Positions 10,120 through 21,480 of a stretch of DNA of 64,000 nucleotides are shown here, piece after piece. The notes beneath the pieces were generated by a model. That model was given only the letters and a program-made list of their open reading frames with translations. It searched no databases and was not told where the DNA came from. The stretch is from Rutidosis leptorrhynchoides (taxonomy: Eukaryota; Streptophyta; Magnoliopsida; Asterales; Asteraceae). The stretch covers positions 356,492,001 through 356,556,000 of the forward strand of contig NC_092337.1 in NCBI RefSeq assembly GCF_046630445.1, in the 5' to 3' direction. Position numbers and translations under genes: made by a program. How positions within the stretch are numbered: position 1 is the stretch's first letter; each line of letters begins with the position of its first letter.

Positions 10120-12191
10120 TATACTTAGTTTTATTTATTTTATTATTTGTAATGTTGATACATTTAATACTTATGTTAATATTGTAATAGTTTTTATAAT
10201 TTTATAATTTTTTTTATTAGATTTTAATAATTTTTGAATGTGGGGTAATATACCAAACTTCAAAAATATGTATATATGTTTGCATTTTATCTTATGTACA
10301 CAACAGGGTAAAACAACGCATTTTCAAAGACTGGCATTAAGTTCAGCAAAAGCAACTAATTTTGACGACAAGATGCAAAATATATGTGAAATAACAACAA
10401 GAAGGAATGAACAAATGATGTACACCATTTATCATTCAACACAAACAACAATATGTTTGGAAAATTTGGTAAAATTTAATCATTTCTACGCTAATCACCC
10501 TCAATAATTTAAATTGTTACTGATTTCTTGCAAATGAGGGCATTGCAAGATCTTAAGTGTGGGAAGGGGTTAAATTCTTTCGGATTTTTAAAATTTTTAT
10601 CTTAAACACTTGGTTACCATTAAAAATACTAGTAAAGCAGTAGTTGTATTAGAATCTAGTGCTCTCTGATAATAAAGAACAGCCCTAGTCTTATATACTG
10701 ACTACCCAATTCTAGTAAAATTTTTCAAAATTTTCAATTAAATGAACTCAAAATCATGTTTATACATATTTATGAACGATAAAACTAGGTGTTAACACCG
10801 AAATTATTGTTACCTTGGAAAGGACATAAATTGAGAAACAAACTAAAATGTTAGAATTCATTTAAAATGGAATAGAGGACAATAAAAAGGAAAATAAAAG
10901 CCAAGTGTGGGAAAAATTACCAAGTTATCTTAAACATATGTCACATATTTCTGTAACAAATAACTGAAAATACTTCTGCTTTGGACTAAACTAAATTGTT
11001 TTACCCGATGAAAGAAAAGAAGAGATGGATCTACATGATGAATCAATTCCATCATTAAAAGGAAGTAAAGTCTTCCGAAAAAGAAACGCGCGTCTTGATT
11101 TAGGTCAGGAAGTTGTCGTCCAGACCAGCTGTAGGTTGGCGAAAAATCTAGAAAAGTCATCTCTAAAATCAGCAGGAAATCCACGGACCTCAGCATAAAA
11201 CAGGGTCACCAAGTGGTCAGATTTATCCTAGCCATGAGAAGGATTTATCTCGTAAAATGGGGGGGCACCGCGCAAATTAGCTGGATAAGACTAATGAATT
11301 AGATCCCCAGAAAGGATAATCTCCTTAAAGATCAAAAATCAGCTTTTAAGACTGATATTACTCAATCCTTGAGATTGACCTTAAAGATTGAGATTTCAAA
11401 CTCATGGAATTCAATGATATCTAAAATCGAGCTTGAACGAGAAAATATTTTGATCAAATTATAAACCGATTTGTTTTCTGAAAACCCATTTTCAATACGT
11501 TCATTACCTTTGAACGTAAAATCCTAGGAATTCACCTGGAATTCATTAGGTCACCTGAACCAAATCGGGTGTCAACCGTAAGAACGGTGGTTGCATAGCA
11601 TGGTCAAAGACAGGACCTTGTGCCAGACCGACAATTTATAAGGGTGAGCTTTACTATTGCTCCTACAAAGGATAGTAATTGCGTCCGACACGTTATAGAC
11701 CATAATTAAAATCATGTCAGGGGACATTGCCTTAACAGTTGATTGTTCAACGCTTTCCTTTACAACCGGACTGTAGTTTGCCGAAAGGTAATATTCGGAA
11801 CAAGTATACTGGACGTGTTGCTTTCCTAATACAAGGTTAGCAAGTGGATGACACAAAACCACAAGTTTTGAGCTAAAATTTTCAAATATGAAACCCACCA
11901 AATCCACAAAAACAATTTGCAAACACCGGTGAATGGTTATTCCGGAAAACTTATCTAGGGTAAAAACTAGATTTAATTTTCAAAAGATCAAATGTTTTCA
12001 TAAAGATCCAATTTCCTTAAAGGATCTAAATTTTTATAGTCATGTGGGACTGTAAACCATATTGCTACTACCATTGTTTATACCGCCGTATAGAAATCAC
12101 TGATGTACAAAGTGTGAAGAATAAAGAAGTGATTCTAGTATTTCAAGACTATATTGCTTGAGGACAAGCAACGCTCAAGTGTGGGAATATT
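10120..12191 (+). other. Athila 3' untranslated region and polypurine tract
   Basis: About 2 kb without a convincing gene. A short open stretch follows an acceptor-like ACACAACAG (ending about 10305) and runs to 10507; it could be a further exon but shows no known motif. The motif AAGTGTGGGAA occurs at 10555 and 10903. Its last occurrence (12177-12190) is followed at once by the 3' LTR, so it is the polypurine tract, preceded by TTGAGGACAAGCAACGCTC. Confidence 0.6.
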
Positions 12192-14185
12192 TGATAATGC
12201 TAAAAACGAACATATATTTCATAGCATTATTCCTCAAGAAAGACAAGCTTTTAGTTGCAATTGTTCTATTTAAAAGTGATATTCGTTTAAATAATAAAAG
12301 GTGAAGACAAAAGACAGATTCGACGAATTGAAGACGCAAACGACCAAAAAGCTCAAAAGTTCAAAATACAATCAAAGAGGTTCCAATTATTGATAAGAAA
12401 CGTCTCGAAATTACAAGAGTACAAGATTCAAAACACAAAGTACAAGATATTAAATTATTCGCAAGGACGTTCGAAAATTCGGAACCGGGACTAGAGTCAA
12501 CTCTCAACACTCGATGCAACGGACTAAAAATTACAAGTTAACTATGTATATAAATATAATATAATATATAATTAATTCTTAAAATTAATATATATATTAT
12601 AATATATTTATAATTCGTCGGCAAACAAAGAGCCAAAGCTGGGTGAGCTGTAATTTCAAACTCCACGACTCGCGGAGTTTGAAGAGTAAAAAGGGCGCGA
12701 GTCGCGAAGATTACCTGGACTCAAATCCCTATAAAAGGCAACGCAGTTTGATCATTTTTCATCATCTTTTTCTATCTCTCAATATATCTATACGTAATAT
12801 TTATTTATATTTTAATTTATATTTTAATTTTAATTTTAATCCTAATAATAAGGGTATGTTAGCAAATGTTGTAAGGGTGTAAGTCGAAATTCTGTCCGTG
12901 TAACGCTACGCTATTTTTAATCATTGTAAGTTATGTTCAACCTTTTTAATTTAATGTCTCGTAGCTAAGTTATTATTATGCTTATTTAAAACGAAGTAAT
13001 CATGATGTTGGGCTAATTACTAAAATTAGGTAATTGGGCTTTGTACCATAATTGGGGTTTGGACAAAAGAACGACACTTGTGGAAATTAGACTATGGGCT
13101 ATTAATGGGCTTTATATTTGTTTAACTAAATGATAGTTTGTTAATTTTAATATAAAGATTTACAATTGGACGTCCCTATAAATAACCATATACACTCAAT
13201 CGAACACGATGGGCGGGATATTTATATGTACGAATAATCGTTCATTTAACCGGATACGGGAATGGATTAATAGCCACTAGAATTATTAAAACAGGGGTGA
13301 AATTATGTACAAGGACACTTGGCATAATTGATAACAAAGTATTAAAACCTTGGGTTACACTCAGTCGACATCCTGGTGTAATTATTAAACAAAGTATTAA
13401 AATCTTGTTACAGTTTAAGTCCCCAATTAGTTGGAATATTTGACTTCGGGTATAAGGATAATTTGACAAAGACACTCGCACTTTATATTTATGACTGATG
13501 GACTGTTATGGACAAAAACCATACGGACATATTAAATAATCCAGGACAAAGGACAATTAACCCATGTGCATAAAACTAAAATCAACACGTCAAACATCAT
13601 GATTACGGAAGTTTAAATAAGCATAATTCTTTTATTTCATATTTAATTTCCTTTATTTTATATTTAATTGCACTTCTAATTATCGCACTTTTATTGTTAT
13701 TGTATTTAATTGTACTTTTAATTATCGTACTTTTTAATTATCGCAAGTTTATTTTATCGCACTTTTATTTATCGCAATTTCATTATCGTTATTTACTTTA
13801 CGCTTTAAATTAAGTCTTTTATTTATTTAATATTTTACATTTTGTTTTAACTGCAACTAAAGTTTTTAAAATCGACAAACCGGTCATTAAACGGTAAAAA
13901 CCCCCCTTTATAATAATAATATTACTTATATATATATTTGTATTTTTATAAAATAAAACTAATATAGCGTTAAGCTTTGTTTAAAAGATTTTCCCTGTGG
14001 ACCGAACCGGACTTACTAAAAACTATACTACTGTACGATTAGGTACACTGCCTATAAGTGTTGTAGCAAGGTTTAAGTATATCCATTCTATAAATAAATA
14101 AATATCTTGTGTAAAATTGTATCGTATTAATAGTATTTCCTAGTAAAATTTAATAGTATTTTATACCCCTTAGCTTTAACTATCA
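12192..14185 (+). repeat. 3' LTR of Athila copy A
   Basis: A 1,994-bp LTR, TGATAATGCTAAAAACG to TTAACTATCA, matching the 5' LTR of copy B and two other LTR copies in this window. TATA box TATAAAA at 12730-12736. The twin dyads lie at 12663-12675 and 12696-12706. The region around the dyads (about 12600-12780) differs most from copy B, while the flanks align well. The ATG-started frame here is an LTR artefact. Confidence 0.93.
12663..12706. promoter_or_regulatory. Twin-dyad module in LTR promoter, CGACTCG type
   Basis: CCACGACTCGCGG (centre 12669) and CGCGAGTCGCG (centre 12701, opposite orientation) are 32 bp apart. The TATA box starts 29 bp after the second centre. Confidence 0.75.
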
Positions 14186-14592
14186 ATATATATATATAAT
14201 TTTAAGAATTAATTATATATTATATTATATTCATGTGCATAGTTGACTTGTAATTTTTAGTCCGTTGCGTCGAACGTTGAGAGTTGACTCTGGTCCCGGT
14301 TCCGGATTTTCGAACGTCCTTGCGTACAATTTAATATCTTGTACTTTGCGTTTCGCGTATTGTACTCTTGTAATTTCTAGACGTTTCTCATCAATAATTT
14401 GAACCACTTAGATTGTACTTTGTACTTTTGAGCTTTTTGGTCATTTGCGTCTTCAATTCGTCGAATCTGTCTTTTGTCTTCACCTTTTATTATTTAAACG
14501 AATATCACTTGTAAATAGAACAATTGCAACTAAAAGCTTGTCTTTCTTGAGGGATAATGCTATGAAATATATGTTCGTTCTTACCATTATCA
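14186..14592 (-). mobile_element. Inverted fragment of an Athila-family LTR
   Basis: This 407-bp piece matches 24430-24834 and, inverted, the first 400 bases of the LTRs at 12192 and 53303. It ends at 14592 with ATTATCA, the reverse of the LTR start. Its left edge abuts the 3' LTR of copy A within an AT-rich tract. Copy A most likely inserted into this older LTR, whose other part would lie left of the window. Confidence 0.8.
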
Positions 14593-16399
14593 GACTCTGA
14601 CAGAGTAGCAGAACTACCCGTCGGTTGAGTTTTCGCAGAGATATTACTATCTCCGACTCCTGAAATCACTGACATACCATGAAGTGGCACATCTCTTTCA
14701 GTTAAAGACTCTTCTTCCAGACCTTGAGATTCAGAATCCGGAAGAGAAGTGGTTTGAACCAATGGATCAATTTCTTGAACCAAAGGAACAGTCTGCTAGA
14801 ATTCTGATAAATATCCCGAAAGATTGTCATGTTAACTCGTTTCCATGGGATGCGACAGATCTCCCTCATCAAAATAACCCGGACCTCTAGACCCTGTTGT
14901 GCGTTGAGGCACAGGAGGATTACCAGCCAATAAGCAGGGTGCCTTTTCAAGATTTTTTGGCTCCCCTTCGGCCATTCTGGACTTCAATGATTGAGTTAAC
15001 GCAGACTTTACGATAGAGGAAGACTTTACTTCCTTAGATGTCGGAGCATCTTGCTGGCTAGGATTTATTGTTAAGTCCTTTTTAGATTGGATGGGCTTAT
15101 TGGTCTTTTTACCATCCGTGCGTTTAGCTCTCTTGCCTACCGAAGATTGCGCTTCATTTAGTGTAGGGCTTACTATTATTATTGGATGTGATACGGAGAT
15201 AGGTGAAGGTGATCTAATAGGCTCTAGGTCTTGTTCCGTATCACCAATGGTTGGAGTAACTGTTTGGCGTACGATAGGAGTCGTAGTCCTAGATCTAGTT
15301 ACTCGTAGGGTTGGCGGAGTCTGAATTATCTCATCGGGCATATATCGTGTTCTCTTTGGAGAATGTTCGGGAGATGATTCAGTTGCTGAAGAATCGGTGT
15401 CACTGCTTCCCTCAGGTGTTTTTGAAAGGGTCGGTTCAATCCTAGGTGAACTAGGTTCCCTGATCCTCACAGGTTGATCTTGGTGAACTACCCTAGGGCT
15501 TTTGAGGTTTATCCTAAGTGGAGGATTAGCTGGGCTGGGTGGTTGAACTACAGGTTCCTCTACAATCTCTGGGGCTGGAACCGCGGCGGGTTCAACTTGA
15601 CCTTGTTGTACCGGGTTCGGAAGAGGTATTCCTGCAGCCTCAAAATAAGAACGCATTCGAGTGTCTTGGGGTTCAGCTAGCCTCACTAGCCAATTTGGAA
15701 TCAGAGCAGTGAATTGATTATCAGAAGTCACCGGGGTATTCATCTTCAACTCCCCAAATCTCTTCATCTGTAATCCATGTTTACCTGGAACAAATATATT
15801 TCACAAGGGATGTATGAACCCTTTGCTTTATCAACTTGAGCTTGAACCAAATCCCATAGGATTTCTGCATAGTCTGGAGTTTCCACTCTTGTGAATCAGT
15901 AGAACAGCTTGAGCATTGGCACAGTTAGAATGTCAGATCCAGTCCTTGTCATCAGCAAGCATCTGTTGATGATCGAGAACATCACGTACAACCGAGAATG
16001 CAGATATTTCTTTTAGAACTTAGCTGGTGGAACATTAGTAGCTCCAACATATCCAAGTTGAAAGATTGATCTCATCATCTACTGAGTAGCAGGTAAAGCA
16101 GAAACATTCTGTACAAGAGGAAGCTGAAAGATCCTCCTGAAGTCAGCCTTGGTGATACTCCTGAACCCTTGTACCCCTCGTAGCTCAAATTCAAATATAG
16201 CTTGTTTTCCCTCTGGATTAGCAGCAGTAGGTTGTGTAGCCTCCACAAACCTAATAGTTCTATTTAGAAACTCTAAGTCTGTGACTGGCACACTAACTGT
16301 TGAGCTTAGAGTAGGCCATAACGTATGCCTCTCTAGAATAGCAGTCCAGTAATTGCAAGGGATGTTGGTTTCTGAATTGATGAAGTGATTGTTCACCAT
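14593..16399 (-). pseudogene. Env-like 3' ORF of the Maximus/SIRE element
   Basis: Fragments read on the minus strand from 16399. The N-terminal part (16399-16079) starts MVNNHFINSETN. A stretch with several stops (16078-15768) still shows INRCLLMTRTG and DYAEILWDLV, matching the pattern of the ORF that follows RNase H in Asteraceae Maximus elements. The last part (15767-14593) is long, proline-, serine- and charge-rich, with SSPEHSPKRTR and KKTNKPIQSKK, and is likely disordered. The gene is cut at 14592. Whether such ORFs act as envelope proteins is unproven. The assignment rests on position and a remembered sequence pattern. Confidence 0.6.
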
Positions 16400-18135
16400 T
16401 TAGCTGTATAAATAAGAAATTGAAGACCACGAGATGTTATCATAAAGCACATATCTCTATTCTTATTTCCTTTAAAAACCTTTGTATTTTTCAGATTTTA
16501 TAATTTTTATGGTTTTTCTAAGTTATAAAAATCATTTATTCCACACATTTGACAAACATGACATTCATACGATATTCATCACATTACAAAATCATCATGT
16601 AAAATCAAATATATACCATAAAGAATCAGAACAACACTTAATCAATTTTGAACACAAGTAAGCAGATTCGGTATTCATGAAAACTTCAGATTCGGTAACC
16701 AAATAAGCTTGAGTTTTCATTTCAAATACTTAGATAAAACATGTTAAGTGTTTCAAGTTAAAAATCACATAATTTCAAAGTACCAAATAACAGACTCGGT
16801 ATCAAGCCAAGAACAGATTCGGTATCTTCAAAATTCAAAGATAATCACTCAAACATGCATATTCAGTCTCATATCATGCAAAAATATAATCATAATCAAC
16901 TAACCACTCAATTAAATCAGGAAAACATGTTAATCATTTGAACAGACTCGGTACTGTAGCAAGAACACATTCGGTATATACAGAATCCATCTAATAGTCA
17001 ATTAAACATGCAATCCAACTCGGCCAATTGATAGATCAATCAATTTAACATAGATTTGACAAGATTTCATGTTAATTATCCTAATCATATGTGTTTAATC
17101 TAAGATTTAAGATATTCGACTCAGATTCAGTATAATCAACACTTTTTCAAAAATGAGTGTCACAATCTTGTTATTTGTAATCTTTTCTGGTTTATAAACA
17201 TTCAATTATCTCAGATCTACAATATGTGCATCTTAGATTTAATGAAAACAAAGAAATACCAAGAATTTGAAGATACAGAAGATCAGATTCGGTAGATTAG
17301 GCAGACTTGGTAAGTTAAGGCAGATTCGGTATGTAATTAATACAAGGTGAGAGAAAGTTTGATTTTCACCCTCCTATTTATAGATACCGAATGATTTTGA
17401 AAAACATGGGCCTTACCGAATGGGCCTATTTTACCGAATGCAGTCCATTTTCAAAATTCAAACAAATTAACTTCAAACTTTGACAGATCTTTATCAAGAA
17501 TCTTTCAAGATTATCACATTTACAATGAAAAACATTGACAATTTTTGAAAATTTTGAACTTACCGAATCTGTGCTGTTGGTTGTCAGATTCGATATGATG
17601 CTAAAAATTAGCATTTATTCAGTAAAATTCAAATCTTTTTGGATTTTAACTTTTTCAATTTTTATGAATTTTCTCAAAACAAGATTTGTACTTAGAAAAA
17701 CTTTGAATTATGTACAAAGTACAAATCTTCAGTGATACCAATTGTTAAAACGGGTTGCAAACTGAGATGTATACAAGCCTTAGTAAATTATTTCAGATAT
17801 AAAACAAAAAGTTTATGAATTCACTTTTGAAAAGCAATTTTCTTTTTATTTTCTCCCTTTTTCCCCCTCAAAATGTGATATACAGGAAAGTAAATCAACA
17901 TTTTGATATGTTCCCAAGAAAATGAATTAACTCCCCCTTGAAACATGATATCAATGAGTTACCTCCCCCTTTCGTAACCATTGAAAAAATAAACCCATGA
18001 AGTTAACAGAAATCTAAAGGCTCCCCCTTGAAAGAGAATATCTAAAGCAGAAGAAATCAATTACTCCCCCTAGAAAGTATATACTCCCCCTAAACACTTG
18101 ATCCCAGGTATAAGTCCCAATAGAGCTAAGGAAAG
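16400..18135 (-). other. Spacer between RNase H and env-like ORF, with two kinds of dispersed motif
   Basis: No gene. Just after RNase H the minus strand carries repeated AGGGGGAG tracts (plus-strand CTCCCCC near 17931, 17963, 18021, 18064 and 18084, and a related tract at 17861), like the multiple polypurine tracts of SIRE elements. Further on, 16620-17600 holds about 13 copies of GATTCGGTA/GACTCGGTA or the complement TACCGAATC, a motif also dense at 27000-28150. An ATTGGTATCA that resembles a primer site occurs near 17740. Confidence 0.55.
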
Positions 18136-19691
18136 TTAAGCACTATACTCTACCATGCCAATCTCTTTGATCAAGAACTTTAGCCTAAGTTCATCTAAGG
18201 GTTTAGTGAACATATCAGCTAATTGCATTTTGGTAGGCACAAAGTATAACTCTACATCTCCTTTTTCTACATGGTCCTTAATGAAATGATAACGAATATC
18301 TATGTGTTTAGTCTTAGAATGCTGAACTGGGTTGCTAGTTATGGCAATTGCACTTTGTGAATCACAGTATATCGGGGTCTTAGTTATCTTAAAGCCATAG
18401 TCCAAAAGTTTAGTTTGCATCCACAAAACTTGTGAACAACAGTGAGCTGCAGCAATGTACTCAGACTCAGCTATTGACAGTGAAACATAGTTTTATTTCT
18501 TGGATGACCAACCAACTAACCTATTCCCCAACATCTTAATTGATCCAGATGTGCTTTTTCTATCAACATCCCAACCGCCATGATCCGCATTAGTATAAGC
18601 AGTGAGATTGAAATTGGATCCATGAGGATACCAGATTCCAAGGTTAGGTGTACCTTTAAGGTACTGTAAAATCCTAACAACCGCTTTGGAGTGGGATTTC
18701 TTAGGGTTTGACTGAAAGCGAGCACAGACAGTTACAGCAAGTGTAATATCTGGTCGAATTGCAGTCAGATACATTAAAGAACCAACCATGCTTTGATAAA
18801 GCGTAACATCAAAGGGTTCCCCATTAGCATCAGCATCCAGTAATGTCCTCATTAGGGTTGTCATTTGTTTTAAAGCAGTCATTTTAAAACGTTTTAGCAT
18901 ATCATTGATAAACTTTGTTTGACTAATAAAAATCCCGTTTGGTAATTGTTTTACTTGTAACCCCAAGAAGAAATTAAGCTGGTCAAGCATGCTCATTCGA
19001 ATTTGTTGGCCATAAGGTCACCAAATTCTTTGCATAAGGCCGGGGACATGGAACCAAAAATAATGTCATCAACGTAAATTTGAACTAAGAGAATGTGACC
19101 GTGGTTTTTACGGATGAATAGCATTGTATCAATTGTTCTACGAGAGAAGCCATTATCCAACAAATACTTTGTTAAGGTCTCGTACCATACACGCGGTGCT
19201 TGCTTCAGACCATACAAAGCTTTCTGTAAGTAATAGACATGGTTTGGATGAATGGGATTGACAAAGCCTTCTGGTTGATCAACATAAACTTCCGCTTGTA
19301 GATGACCATTCGAAAAAGCAGTTTTGACATCCATTCGAAACACCGTGAACTTGATATGAGAAGCAAATGCAAGGAAAAGACGAATAGCCTCAATCCTAGC
19401 AACCGGAGCAAAAGTTTCGTCATAATCAATACCCTCTTGTTGTCGATATCCCTTGGCCACAAGACGTGCCTTGTTTCTAACCACAATTCCATCAAAATCC
19501 TTCTTGTTCTTGAAAATCCACTTAACCCCTATTGGTCGTTGACCTGTTGGTCTTGGAACTAATCGCCATACTTTCAAATGATCACACTGATTGATCTCTT
19601 CTTGCATTGCTACCACCCAGTTCGGATCTAGTAAAGCTTGAGCAACCGTAGTTGGTTCAATCTTACTAAGAAAGGCAGTGTATAGACACAT
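18136..19691 (-). pseudogene. Copia reverse transcriptase and RNase H (Maximus/SIRE)
   Basis: RVT_2-type reverse transcriptase begins near 19691, with [41 protein letters not shown] and the catalytic YVDDIIFGS intact near 19070. The sequence continues after a frame change at about 18993 with FFLGLQVKQ, then KSTSGS. RNase H is recognised by ESEYIAAA, then DSQSAIAI, and HIDIRYHFIKDHVEKG near 18330-18230. The frame ends at 18136. A stop at about 18490 and the frame change make it non-functional. Confidence 0.88.
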
Positions 19692-21056
19692 ATTCCGAGT
19701 AGCCCTTCGAGTTGAGACTGGAGCAGATGCATCACCAATGATAAGATCAACTGGATGACTTTTAGTCCATCGGTTGTTATGTGGAAGAGGTTATACATCA
19801 GCAGTATCCATTGAAATATCAGCCGTTGTTGACATTGAGCATTGATCCGCTTGTGCTGATGTAACACTTTCTAATGGATTCGTTTGAGTATCTGGAGAAA
19901 CAACTGGAGTTGTATCAATGGATGTATCTTGAGTTGGTTCAAGATTATCATCAGGAGGTGGGAGGGAGGATGAAGAAGCAACAGGTGAATCAGTTGGTGT
20001 TGTATCTTCATCAAAGAGACTTGGTTGAGTCTCCACAGTAGTTGACTGTGATGGTGTAACCGATACGGCTTGAACATTTGAATTCCGTTGAGGAGCATAA
20101 AGACTATCAAACAAGATATCCAATTCCTCTATTGTAACCGTAGGAACACCCTTCTTCAAGAAAATTGAATTATGCGCAGAAGAAGTAGTAGCCAGGTTAG
20201 GATCGGCTTTTGAATCGAGTTGTTCAAAAGCCATTCTCGAAAATTCATCGAACTTGACATTAATGCTTTCCTTGATTGTCTTTGTTCGTTTGTGATAGAC
20301 ACGATAAGCAACTTCGTTCGAGGAATAACCGAGAAATATGGCCTGATCGCCATGAGGATCAAACTTTTCGAGGCTGTCAAAATCGTTAAGCACATAGCAT
20401 ATACAACCAAAGACACGGAAATATTTGACATTCGGGCGTCTACCATATAGTAACTCATAAGGAATTTTATCAAAGTCTTTATTAATGATGCAGCGATTTT
20501 GGGTATAACATGCAGTTGAAATGGCTTCCCCCCACATTTTTGGAGGTTGTTTGGAGTAGGCAAGCATCGTTCGAGCTGCCTCGCACAATGTACGATTACA
20601 TCGTTCGACCACTCCATTCTATTGAAGGGTTCGTGCAGCAGAGAACTGATGTTCAATGCCTTGGTCTTTCAAATAACTATCAAGCAGGTCATTCTTAAAT
20701 TTCATCCCATTATCAGTTCGGATGCTCTTAACATGTTTGTTAAAGGAGCGTTGAGTCTTTTTGATGAACTCAATGATAATGGTGGGGGTTTCAGATTTGG
20801 TCCTCAAAAGAAAAATCCATGTATATCGGGTATAGTCATTTACAATGACAAGCACATGTTTCCGGCCACCGAGGCTAGAAATTCTCATGGGTCCACATAA
20901 GTCCATATGCAATAGTTGCAAAGATGATGAAGTACTAGGTTTTTGCTTAAGCGGATGATTAGTCCGTTTCAGCTTACCCATCGCACATGATGGACACACA
21001 TGATATTTATCATATTGAAAGCTTGGAATACCATCAACTAAGTCTTTAGAGACTAG
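19692..21056 (-). pseudogene. Copia integrase (Maximus/SIRE)
   Basis: Integrase that would insert element DNA. On the minus strand: CPSCAMGKLKRTNH (zinc-binding Cys pair), HMDLCGPM (first D, about 20910), RTDNGMKF (second D, about 20715) and VVERCNRTL (E, about 20600). A stop at about 20616 separates the second D from the E. The GKPF-type C-terminal region follows with IFLGYSSNEVAYRVY, then a long S/T/P-rich linker toward RT. All three DDE residues are still readable although the frame is interrupted. Confidence 0.87.
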
Positions 21057-21480
21057 TCAATTAATACCCTTGTAATTCAGGTGTGACATCCGGTGATGCC
21101 ATAAGCATGAATTTTTCTTCGTGGAACGGGTAGCCAAACACATGTTTCCATGTGATGGTGCATCATTAAGGTCAATAGTATAAAGTGAAGCATAACATTT
21201 ACCAACAAGGAGATCATTTCCATCGGTGGATTGCACCGAGCATTGACGACGTTCTAATAAAACTTTGAGATCTCCGTCACAAAATTGGCTGACACTAAAT
21301 AAACTGCACCCAAAACCCTCAACATATGAGACCCGTTTGATTGTTATGCCATTCTTCACAAAATCTCCATAACCCGTTATTGCTGCAATCTCATCATTTC
21401 CGAATGTAACCGTTCCTAGGAATTTGTCAACGAAATTGACAAGCAAGGATTTATCGCCCATCATGTGTCAAAAGCAACTG
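21057..21480 (-). pseudogene. Protease remnant and GAG-pre-integrase domain (Maximus/SIRE)
   Basis: The stretch MMGDKSLLVNFVDKFLG through FSVSQFCDGD matches the region just after the copia protease active site. CLWHHRMSHLNYKG near 21100 is the GAG-pre-integrase H..H motif. The catalytic D-S-G that should precede HMMGDKS is not present: translation of 21465-21485 gives a disrupted reading and a stop. The protease is therefore dead. Confidence 0.75.

Larger units (their letters stand above)
1003..14185 (+). mobile_element. Athila-lineage Ty3/gypsy retrotransposon, copy A (5' part missing)
   Basis: Order seen: gag 3' half, protease, RT, RNase H, integrase, a small zinc-knuckle ORF, an ORF-1-like gene, a polypurine tract and a 3' LTR (12192-14185). 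The RT signature FMDDFSVFG and protease ADLGASINLMP are of the Athila type. Copy B at 53303 onward is a close relative and served as the reference. The 5' LTR, leader and gag start lie left of the window, beyond the LTR that cut gag at 1002. The copy is dead: nonsense codons at 1391, 2594 and 5946, a 1-base deletion near 5460, and a Cassandra insertion at 4035. Confidence 0.9.

Noticed and set aside
11572..11922. 116-codon antisense ORF in the Athila 3' region
   Set aside because: No motif, no splice or start context, and it is not backed by a second copy in this window.
12643..12882. 79-codon ORF ending in MLANVVRV, with a counterpart at 53775-53996
   Set aside because: It repeats only because it lies in the LTR. 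The N-terminal parts are unrelated in frame and the shared tail is AT-rich, so it looks like an LTR artefact.
17732..17760. TTTTAACA/ATTGGTATCA as a second LTR end and primer site
   Set aside because: After TGGTATCA the match to the tRNA-iMet complement fails, and no LTR pair was found. It is left as part of the copia spacer.
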